From Hypholoma sublateritium FD-334 SS-4 (taxonomy: Eukaryota > Basidiomycota > Agaricomycetes > Agaricales > Strophariaceae): DNA of 64,000 nucleotides. This document shows, piece after piece, positions 52,191 through 62,417 of this stretch (position 1 is its first letter; each line of letters starts with the position of its first letter). Below the pieces are notes generated by a model that did not search any database, had not been told where the DNA came from, and saw only the letters and a program-made list of their open reading frames with translations. A program made the position numbers and the translations under genes. The stretch is from positions 186,001 through 250,000 of the forward strand of contig KN817528.1 in assembly GCA_000827495.1 (NCBI GenBank), read 5' to 3'.

Positions 52191-53671
52191 ACGTTTTCAA
52201 ATTGTCGTATACTTCGTTTCTCGTTAGATGAGGTATCAGTGTCTTCGCTGTGAGGGACAGGTGCTGCATGCCCACTGGCATGGCCTAGCCTGGCGTGGTT
52301 TTGATGATGTTGAATCATTTTGAGACTCTCGGGGGCGACAGCTAGACAGTGAAAATGACGTCAATATAAACTCGCAACCTATCACACCTCCTACGCACCA
52401 GCATCGGAGTCAACTAAGAAAATCTCATAAATGAATGCAGCGAAAAGGGTAGCGGGGATGTTGACAAGGGCTGTGATGGCCGAGTAACTTGTTCCCTTGG
52501 CTTTAGGATAGGAATTAGAAAGTATTCGTTGTCAATACTATGTTCATGCGAGACATACCTTCCACACCATAGATGACCATAGCCGCCAGACGGGCGCCAA
52601 CATCACGAGCAGCATTCAGAGATACTAAGATGATGATAGATCTAAAATGAGATCGGGTGCAATGAGATACAAGGGGTTGTGCATACCTCCTGGAACAGCA
52701 TAGCCCCAGATTGAAGCAGCACTAAATTTACCGGTCAGTGGATTGACTAGGGGAACGGACATCGAACATACTATGCGAAGGCGACAACGAACGTCGCCAT
52801 CGGAGGCGGGCAAAGGGCGTTTGAGGGGTCGATGCAAGCCCAGATGATTATTGCAATTACGGTACACTGGGATTTTTAATGTCAGCCTGACGAAACTAAA
52901 ATTATTGAGACTTGGACACACGTTGACAAACTCGTTCATGAACACGCGGGGGAGTGTCTGTGGGGCGAGCAGGTAATTTCCGAAGGCGCCAGCAGGACCG
53001 TTGGGAGTGAATAACACAGCTTCAAGAACACCAGGGCCAGCTGCTTCGAGACCGGCTTCAGCTGCATCCAGGAAGGCTTTCCATTGATTGTAGACGACCA
53101 GGGTTGCGATGAAAGCACCGAAAATCTGCGCTGGGATGTATCTATATATAGCGCAATCAATAAATGTGCATGTTCGAAAACGAGGGTGATTAGTACCTAA
53201 GAGCCTTGCGAACGGGAAATCCCCTGAAAACGACCATTGCAATAGTGATGCAGGGGTTGAAGTGTCCACCAGATGTACTAGAGCATACGGTGATGGCAAA
53301 GACAATACCAAACGCGTAAGCCATGCCGATCTGGAAAATGCCTGAATGCAAGAGTAAGATGAATATCATGTAGTCCCTCGGCGCGCATAAAATAAATACT
53401 GACTTGACAAACCCGCCTCCTTGAGGATGTTTCCAAAGACCCAGCCGACTTGTGAACCAATACCGAAGTAAACGTAGAAAAATACGCCCATCTGAATGCA
53501 ACATGTCAATAACAGAGACGCCATGTTTAAACGGGGATTGTCATATACCGCTTCAGCAAAACATTCCATGAACCAATGGACCTCCTTGCTATTCCTCTTC
53601 TTCTCCCATACAGTAAAGATGCCCATACGTTGCCCGAGATCGCGAACATGATATATGGTGGGGGCTGGCAT
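52191..53671 (-). CDS. Major intrinsic protein (aquaporin/aquaglyceroporin-like) with altered NPA motifs
   Basis: Channel protein with the six-helix MIP fold. The N-terminal tail MPAPTIYHVRDLGQRMGIF precedes HWFMECFAEAVY. The first half-helix loop is SGGHFNPCITIAM (NPC instead of NPA), and the second is VSLNAARDVGARLA (NAA instead of NPA, followed by the expected R-D). The sequence also has YIPAQIFGAFIATLVVYNQWK with a long loop C/D typical of fungal MIPs, and a hydrophilic C-terminal tail rich in His and Ser ending QFENVPV (TAA at 52191). About 310-320 residues and eight introns. Substitution of both NPA boxes is seen in some fungal MIPs and may change selectivity. Water, glycerol or another solute cannot be decided. 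Confidence 0.9.
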
Positions 53672-56600
53672 TTTGGAGAACCAGATGTCAGAAGAGGAGG
53701 AACGGAGTGAGGGGCTGCTGTGACTTGCCCAGGAATCTGTCGATTTATACCGTGGCTGCGCCCTCTCATGTTACGGGACAATTGATGTGAACTAATTACT
53801 CCGTTGAGGAGAGTAAATTCTTGTGGGGTCGTGCCTGTGCGCCCAGAGAGGGATGGAACTAATCTTAGATGCCATAACGGGTGCTGTCATATGTAAATTG
53901 GGGTCACAGGTTGCTCAAAATCCTTGTACGCGATCTGGTATTTCTAAATGGAGATGCGATAGATCCGGGATTGTTGGTGGAATCCCAGTGCAGTTCACAA
54001 AGTCATCAAAACATTATCTACAGAAATACTCAGCAGGTCCATGGCAGGTTCGACGAAATAATACTTCAGGCTGGCCAGGTGTGAGACTAAGAAGATGAGA
54101 GCTCAAAAACTGCAATATTTCTATGCCGTTCCTAATGGAGAGTTTTGTGTATCTAGGCACAACGCGTGGTTCGAATCCCTCGAACTCCCATGACTCGCGC
54201 AAAGACCTTTCTACATCGTCAACAATGAATTATGGTAGGATGGTGCGTTGTTCCTCGGGTGCAATTGTTTATTTTATGCTCTGCTTTCGGCGCTATGCCG
54301 GAGGGTAAAACGGGCTGCGGCCATCGTAGTATATATGGCTCAGAATTGAGGCTGAATGACTTTCAGTATGTATAGGCACTTTTCATCTGCAGGTCGGTTA
54401 TGCAGAATTGTCGATCATGCCACCCAATGGATGCACCAAATCTGTTTTGATCGGCCTCTGTACCCCACATCTCATTTGCAATTTGAAATGCGGGTCCAAT
54501 AGCAAATCATGTATGCGGGGGCGGGGCAACGGATATGTACTATGTAGATGACTTCCCATGACTTCCCAGAGACGTTTGGTGCGCGGGTTTGTAAAATGTT
54601 TACTTCCAAAGCTCGAGTGTGTACCATATCGCAAGCAATGTGGCCAGACCTTTACACCAGATAATATAAGACAAATAGTACCAGGAGTCGAATCATCTTT
54701 CACTATGTGGTACGCCATGCATGCCACCTGATCCAATGTGGCCATGGTACTAAGGTACTTCGATCGGTCTGCGATTCTGGGACCTTGGCTGGAATTTAGA
54801 TATCTGGCCCAGCTCTTTTTTTTGTTTTTTGCAAATTCCACCTCATGGCTCTGTCGGCAGTCCCCGATGGAGGAAATCCACTGTAGTTGATTGGCACCAG
54901 ACATAGTAAGATATTTACGGACATTATCAGGTTGGTTATGCACTTCTTGCTGGTAACATTGACCATAGCACTACTCACAAGGGCGGTTCGACAGTGTCTT
55001 TTGTCGATCTATTCTTATCGAGATCCGGTGGTGCATACTCGTCAACATATATGACGATTGCAGCCATGCCTAGAAGCTCTCCATAATCCCTGGTCAACTG
55101 ACCTGCTCACCGAACATTTATTGGAATTGTGGTACCTTGGCGGTAACACCATGGTCTGGTAACGATTATAAGAGGAGAGTCCGGTGGTTCCTGAGCCGAA
55201 TACGTGCACGATACGTACACAAATTGAGCAAGGGAGGTCGGCGACAACTCATAATTTTGAGGAGCAGGGCAAAACCGAGCAAAGTGCTACAATACAGCCT
55301 GCGTTAAGTGTTGAAGTAATCCCCACTTAGCACATACATTGATAATTTCCGTACAGCTTGCTCTGCGTGTCAACGTTGCCATAAACATTTCACGAGAGAT
55401 CCAGCTAAATTCGAGTTTGAGCAGGATTTCATTGTAGCATCAATGGAAAGACGTGGGGTCCCTGCGGCTTGCTGCGTTAAACATGACGGCATTCAAATTA
55501 AATCCGTGAATACTCAAGAATCGGGTAAACCGCGCAATGGCCGCCGATACTTGTGCACTCTAGATATTATTGGAGATCATTAACACTTCATTTGTGAGAA
55601 ATGCAATGAAAGTGATGAGGCTTACGTCTGCGATGACCTAGCCCTTCACTCTGTCCTGACTATTTGTTAGTGGTTATGGGGCAAGACCAAGCATGTGGAC
55701 GTATTATGATATTAGCATAAAATTTCTCACCACTCCGATGGATTGGTTCGCGTGACCGACGTCGAGTGACGAGAATTGATAATCCAAGATTTGGAGCGAG
55801 TAACGGAAGGTGACGGATGCATGCAGGGAGGTACAGTCTGAGTAGCAGAATTAAGAAAATAACGAGCAGTGGACTGAGCTGGAAAGCGCAAGGCAAGGTT
55901 AAGTACCAGCTTTTCCGGTTCTTTCGGGTCAGCGCGGCGCCAGCGGGTCTTGCTAGTTGCAGGGAGCCGGATATTGATGAGAATGTATATGGGTGCAAAA
56001 GCAACTATCCGTGAAATCCTGTCAGATGCGTAACGACAATGTTCGAGGGATGAGCTATGTAAAGAGCAGTCAGAAAGGGATGTTCCCACAAAACATGAGA
56101 AATCGGCGAATGGAGCACGGTTATGCAAGTCAGGAGGATGATGATTATTCCTCAACGTGACCGATGAGTCAATGGGATGTATCATTGGATAAGTAACCTA
56201 CTCTCGTCATAGAGATTGGGTACTTCTCCGATAGGAATGGATTGTGCCAATTGAAATGGGATATACAGCCGCACTGCGAAATATGCGTGAGTTGTGGGCT
56301 GTAACGGTACGGCAATGGACTGGGGACGTAGGATAACGGTGCGGTGTGATAGAAGTTTTATTTGCTGAGCTGCTCAAAGTCAGTGAACGTTCAATATCCC
56401 CTGTAATTGCCTTGCAGGACATCGATAAAATGTAAGACAGACTGGCAGCTGATTTTTGCGGTGGCTCAACGGCGTTGCTTTGCGTATTGAAAATCTTAAG
56501 CATAAATATACGAGGTCGTCATCTGCATCGAAGTATTCGGCCATTGCTGAGGGAAGGATACGGGTCTGCATCTTAGTATTGGTGGTAGAAGATTTACGGG

Positions 56601-57420
56601 AAGTGGCAGCTTACCATAGCAATCGAAGGAATCAAGCTCCTTGGGAAGACAAGCTCAGACTTATAATTCATGAGAATCATACCAACTTCACATTCAATCC
56701 ACCCTCAGAGTCGAGCCACGCAAAATTATGTGGAAGGCGGAGGTATGGGGCCGCCTTCCTTGGAAGGATTACTTGATGAACAAGTGAATATTTATCTCTA
56801 GTTTTAAGTTCATTGTGCGACTATTTGCACAGAGAGTAGGTCCAGAAGGTCATTTAAGGATCTTCATAGCCCTGGACTTGTCGTCTTGGCCGATTGGGTA
56901 CTATACGAGGTAAAATAATTCTGAACGCGCCGTCTTTAGAGCCAAGAACGCGACGCACTGGGATAGGTCTGAGGAATCATTTCCGACTGTCTGTAGCCGA
57001 GTCTTTCGCGAAGGGGCAGGATTGTGACGGTCATAAGTGGCCCGATAGTGCCAATGACCACGGAGTAGAAGATGACTGGGTTTTCATGCGCTTGCCGTTG
57101 CTGTGACCCAAATGATTAATTATGAATACTTGAAACGAAGCAGATTCATACCAAGTAACGGTAAGTTCTCGAAAATGGGCCAGTCAAAGCCGACATGCTC
57201 GTCGTTGAGGCGGGTGAGTTTAGGGGGAGTAGCGAGAACAGCCGTGGACGACAGCCGCGTTGAACATCGGAATGCGTCGCTTACGTAATCGTTGTTTGCA
57301 ACTCGTCAACGCACCGCCGCGGCTCCGGTGACTGCTACTTACCTTCATCCTCAACAGCTACCCCTACATTTCTGCGCCATACCCAGTCCCCTTCACATAC
57401 TCTCATCTAATTGATAAAAG
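53672..57420. other. Gene-poor stretch of 3.7 kb
   Basis: Holds the aquaporin promoter at its left edge and the Snu66 promoter at its right edge. Between them I recognise no gene. The longest frames are minus 54398-54943 (181 codons) and minus 55727-56185 (152 codons), neither with motifs. A hydrophobic segment in minus frame 55660-56004 (LLVIFLILLLRLYL) could be part of a degraded or very intron-rich membrane protein gene, but no family signature supports it. No repeats noticed. Confidence 0.4.
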
Positions 57421-60319
57421 ATGTCAATGGAAGAGAGCATCAGCTTGGAGGAGACGAACAAGATTCGTATTTCTCTTGGTTTGAAGCCGTTGACGGACGA
57501 CAAGGCGCCTGCAGGTGACGGCGATCAGCAAGCAGAGAGCAATTATGCACGGGTCCGCGAGCAGGAAGCGAAGGACAGGGATGCCAAGTAAGCCTCTTCT
57601 CTTAAGCTGGAGGGAATCTATGTTACTTATTCGCTATCCTTTTTTCTAGGAAAATTCAAGATAAAATAGCCAAGTAAGTACTATTTGCGTCTTGTTATAT
57701 ACGCGCCGCTTCATGAGTTTTGTTCCATCTATTAAAGCGACATTTATCACCCTTTTGGTACTTGGAACAGTCCCAATGATTAATATGTTACTTCGACAGG
57801 GTGCGAAATAGGCGGGAACTGCATGCATCACTGAAAGGTGCAACTTTGGGCGATGCAGATGAAGACGTAGACGACACTCTGAAATGGGTCAAGAAGAGCA
57901 AAAAGAAGGAAAAGGAACTGGCTAAAAAGAGACAGGAAGACTTCGCCAACAGGGACAAAGAAACCCAAGAAGATTACACTGAACGTAAGTCTACTGGCAT
58001 ACCTTTGCCGCCTATGAAATGTCAAATCTGTGTATAGGCGATCTTGTTGGTCTCAAGGTCAGCCATGACTTCGACGAAATGGACGAAGGCGAAGCACGGA
58101 TACTTACACTTAAAGATAGTAGAATTCTCGACAACGAAGGTATATAGGTTGCTTCCTTTATCTCACAGCCGCTGATTCCTTACTATCCTTTCCAGAGGAT
58201 GAGCTGCAAAATGTCGAGATGGCTGAAGAAGAAAGAAGGAAAGAGCGCCAGGAGCTGAAAATTAAGAAACGAGATTACACAGGTTATGACGACGACGAAT
58301 TTACCGAGGGAAATCAAGGATTGATGAAGCGCTCTGTGTTGGCGAAGTATGATGAGGATATCGAAGGTCCTCGAACTACGGTTAGTTGGCATCCTTCATC
58401 AGCGGTATGGTTTCTCATGGTCTATGTCAGGAATTCAGATTGGGTAGCTCGTCAAATCTGTCCAGCAAGGCAAGGCAAGAAGAAGAAAGACAACAGGTTG
58501 CCACCTCGCTTAATAAGTCATTATTGACCATTGATTATGCTAGTAAGGTTCCACCCATTCAACGATATCTTTTTTTCTGATTATCATGTTCTAGAGAACA
58601 TTTCCACTGCTGATTACATCCAAGAAGGCGATGTTGGTTTTAAAAAGCCCAAAGTACGTCTTTTTACTAAATGGGTTATCTTAATGTCTAATATTGCTCC
58701 ATCAGACAAAGAAAAAGAGGCCAAGTCGCAGAGCTCCCGCAGATGCTGAACTCGGTGAAGATATGGACGTTGACGGGCCTGCTGCCCCGATAATCAGAGA
58801 TCTCGATGCCAACTTCGTGGACGATGACGAGTTGCAAGCTGCCCTGGCTCGCTCTCGCCAAGCTAAACTCCGTAAAACGAAGAAAGTATCTCCTGAAGAA
58901 CTGGCTAAAAGGAGTGAGAATCACCCCCTTCCTTTTTCTATAGTTGATGAACTGAATTTTCATATAGTTACTGATCAACGCGCGAAGGAAGAAGAAGCCG
59001 ACAATCAGGAATTAATCAAGAATGAGGACCCAGATCACGAAGATGGAGGTTTGACCTTCGATGAGACTTCAGAGTTTGTTCAGGCTGTCGGCAGCAACCC
59101 TATAGTGAAACCCAAAAAAGAACCAACGGAACCCACGATTTTGCGCGCACCGCAATCAGTGCAAACGAAGGCTGCATCGCGCGATGTATCGATGGCTCCA
59201 GGAGACGTCGCCCTCGACGAATTAGAAGCAGGCGAAGTTCAGGTCAAAGACGAGGACGACGAGGACTTCGATATGCATATGCTGGACGAAATCGAGAATG
59301 CGCTGAAGAAGACCGAGGAGGAGGAACACGCCGCATTGGAAGCAGGTGGCGACGGCGTCGGCACCTCCTCCGAGCAGAACTTCAGCACGGGCATGGCATC
59401 GACGCTGAATATCCTTCGCCAGCAAGGGATTCTGGCACAGCCTTCGGCAGATCAGCTCGACCGCGAGAAAACACAACGGCAGCGCGATCTTTGGTTGGCA
59501 GACCAACGACGGCGCGTGGCTCAGCGAGAATTGGAAAAACTCCAATCACGCGGCGCGAACAAAGACCAGGCCCAGCGCGAATACGAGAACAGGCTTCGCG
59601 AAGCCCAGGAGGCCAAAGATAACATGGACACTTTCAAAAACTATAAACCCGACGTCAACATTGTCTACTACGACGAATTTGGCCGTGCGCTTACCCCTAA
59701 AGAAGCCTGGAAAGCTCTATCCCACAAGTTCCACGGTAAAGGGTCTGGCAAGATGAAGACGGAGAAGCGCTTGAAAAAGATTGCTGATGAAAAGAAAAAG
59801 GAGGCGATGGCCAGTGGCGACACACCATTAAGCATGAATAAGGCATTCCAGGCCAGACAGGAAAAGACCGGCCAGGCTCATTTTGTCTTGTCTGTTGGAA
59901 ACAGAGGGTGGGTTCTTCGCTTTCTGATATGCTTTACATCGGCTAATTCAATCTCAATCAGTGCCGTACCTCAGGCGTCAGACTTTTTGGACGCGCAGCC
60001 ACTTGCTAAAGGCAAAACCGAGAAGAACAAGAAGAAGAAAGAGGGCAAGAACGGACCGCAGCAGCCAGAAGCTGGGTTCATGACGGTTCCTGCCCCCCAG
60101 CTCCACCTAACATCCAACGGCACCACGCCGCCAGTAATGTCCACATCCGCATCGCCGGCTCCCAAAGCAGGATTCTCCCGCATTTCCTCTGGGTTCAGCG
60201 AAACTCTGGCCCACAGCGGGGTGTCTGCTCCAACCGATCGCGCGAGGGTTGCGTTTGGGCTGGGGAAGAGAAAAGCAGACGAAGAACCCCAGGGTTCCCC
60301 CCCTCCCAAGAGGCGCTAA
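57421..60319 (+). CDS. SNU66: U4/U6.U5 tri-snRNP protein Snu66/SART1
   Basis: Spliceosome component needed for tri-snRNP assembly. Residues 9-24 (LEETNKIRISLGLKPL) form a HIND element that binds the ubiquitin-like protein Hub1. Next come RNRRELHASLKGATLGD, DTLKWVKKSKKKEKELAKKR, the SART1 segment DLVGLKVSHDFDEMDEGEARILTLKD, KKRDYTGYDDDEF, ISTADYIQEGDVGFKKPK, and a long charged C-terminal exon. That exon has YYDEFGRALTPKEAWKALSHKFHGKG, the conserved SART1 end, and a Lys-rich tail closing SPPPKRR. Start ATG 57421. At least eight introns lie in the first 1.3 kb; one exon (57650-57673) is only 24 nt. An in-frame intron near 59910-59960 (donor GTGGGTT) probably interrupts the last long frame. Confidence 0.95.
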
Positions 60320-60842
60320 ATTCACCCCGATACCCTGCTCCATTCGCTTCTGTTCAACTATATTGATGTACTTCCAACTGTAATGTATACTACACCAGCT
60401 TGTAACAGGCTGAGTTTTACTCCATTGGTGTTGTTGCTAAACTTATAAACGGCTATGGAAACCTTAGTTCAATGTGTCCATGCTGTCGTTCACGGAATTG
60501 TGATTCTGTGCGATTGCAAGATACCAAGTTATATCCTATTCGAGGATAGGAGTCTCTCTATTCCCGGGTGGGAAGAGCACCAGCACCGGTACATAGTACC
60601 TCTCTGTGCTAATTTTGCTGAGGGACTCTCTGTCAGTCTCTGATAAAGTCTAAGAAAAGACCAACTGTGCAGCCTTCGGAAGCTCCGATACGACTTGGAA
60701 CAATCACATCCACCCTTTTTATGCCCGTACATGCCGAAAATAATACACGGTCAGCTCCAGCATTCGTTATTCAAATTGATAAGATCATGGTGGTATGTAT
60801 ACTGTGAAAAACGAAGGATCATAAACTGAACAACACAGTGGA
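60320..60842. other. Intergenic between convergent Snu66 and RNase H2A genes
   Basis: 523 bp of 3' flanks from two convergent genes. A 62-codon plus frame and a 67-codon minus frame have no features. Nothing else seen. Confidence 0.5.
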
Positions 60843-62038
60843 TCAGAAAATGTTGACACTCTTGATATGCAGGTCCCTCGTAACCGCACAGCGGTCCTTG
60901 TCCAATCCTTTGGCTCCCTCGAAGGCTTTGATTAGGGATGCCTGGCCTTCGTCCGTCCTAGAAATAGAAAAGAATTAGCGTAGTTCCTAGTTACGAACAG
61001 TTCAGCGACGCAAACGGACCACTTCACTGCATGCGCATGTTTTTCCAGCAGAACCTTTACCGTAGTCCACGAAAACCGCACAATGTTTGGAAACCCGAAC
61101 ACAGGCTCTACGGCACTCTTGAGCCATGCCTGGGTGTTGGGATCTGACACCGTCAACGGTTGAGCGAGAAATCCGAATGCTGAATAGCAACCCAACATAC
61201 CTGACGGGTACCCCGAGCCTAGCGCAGTGCCGAACGTCAGCCCCGCGGCGCCCTCGCTCTCTGCGAAGTGCCACCCCTCCACGCATGCGTCGCGCGTCAC
61301 CTTCGCTGCCACGCTTGCAGCGCCGACGATCTTGAACTTCGAGTCGGCCTTTGTCGTCACGGTAAAGCTGATCCCAGGGAAGACCGACGAGAGGTATTTC
61401 TCGTACGTCGTGGTGTTGCCCAGCGCGTCGACGTATACCTAGTACGTCCGGAGTTAGTATCGGTATAGGGAGCGGCCCATAGGGGGAAGGAGGGCGCACC
61501 TCGGATAACACGATACCTTTTGCGAGGACTTCGCGGATTAGGAGAATGGTGGCATCCTCTGACTGCCGGTTCAGGTTCGTTGGCGGACGGCGCAGCATGC
61601 CGCTGGATATTCCCTGCGGACTGATCCACGGACCGCGTCAGGCGCAGATACGCACAATCGCATTCAAACACACCTCACGACGCGGACGGACCAGCCGAGG
61701 TTATCGGGGTCCGAGCTGAGCGTATCCAGCAGCGCCGACCGCGTCGCCGCATTCAGCGTCTTCGAATCTGTACAGTGCACCGCCCACCCTCGTCAGCGCA
61801 TCCTTTCGGAGTGATTGGCGACTAGTGCACCTGCGAAGCCGAGCTCCTCCATCTTGTCCTGGTACGCCGCCGGGCAGTATGCGATTCCGTACACCAGGGG
61901 CCCCAGCACGGGTCCGCGACCGGCCTCGTCGACGCCCAGGATGTACGGGCCCGCCGCTGTTGGCTGCGGGGAGTGGTACGTGTACGATTCCGTGAGGGGG
62001 GTAGATGGTCCAGGCGCGGACGGGATGTGGGTGGTCAT
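60843..62038 (-). CDS. RNH201: Ribonuclease H2 catalytic subunit A
   Basis: Nuclear nuclease that removes ribonucleotides from DNA and RNA from hybrids. It starts at ATG 62038 ([12 protein letters not shown]); the frame continues upstream only from a GTG. The motif [17 protein letters not shown] holds the Asp-Glu pair. [14 protein letters not shown] is completed across an intron (donor GTGCAC). [16 protein letters not shown] has the third metal-binding Asp, and [21 protein letters not shown] the fourth. These correspond to human D34, E35, D141 and D169. [14 protein letters not shown] and the final exon, with [16 protein letters not shown] and ending [13 protein letters not shown] (TGA at 60843), complete it. 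About 300-310 residues and five introns. Confidence 0.95.
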
Positions 62039-62417
62039 TATGGATGAGGGAGAGCAAGACAAATATGCCACCGATCGCGACGCGTTCCTTCTTGTTTACG
62101 CGTTGTTTGGCGCTGATCTTGCGCTGTATCCCAACGCCAAAGGTACTGGCAGCGAGTCTAGTCTTGCCTTCCTTGAAGCGGGCGCCATATGACTTAACAA
62201 ATATTTGCATTGCATAGAATGCTCTGGCGAGGTACTACATACTGAATAAATAAAATGTCAAAATAACTAAAGCTCCAACCTCCGTTTCTACCGACGTTCT
62301 ACTACTTTAAACAACCCTCAAACAACCCCGCATACAGCAGGACAGCATAAGTATATGAACAGTGTCAAAAGGACTTCAACCCTAGGAAACAAATGTAACG
62401 AGCCACGCCTGCGGCAT
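62039..62417. other. Intergenic between RNH201 start and F-box gene 3' end
   Basis: 379 bp with the RNH201 promoter and the F-box gene 3' flank. A minus-strand frame runs through the RNH201 5' region without an ATG in phase. No other feature seen. Confidence 0.5.

Noticed and set aside
54150..54190. tRNA T-arm-like GTGGTTCGAATCCC on the plus strand
   Set aside because: The five bases on each side do not pair as a T-stem and no D-arm, anticodon arm or acceptor stem can be drawn upstream.
54398..54943. Minus-strand 181-codon frame
   Set aside because: No domain, membrane helix or compositional pattern; kept only as part of the gene-poor stretch.
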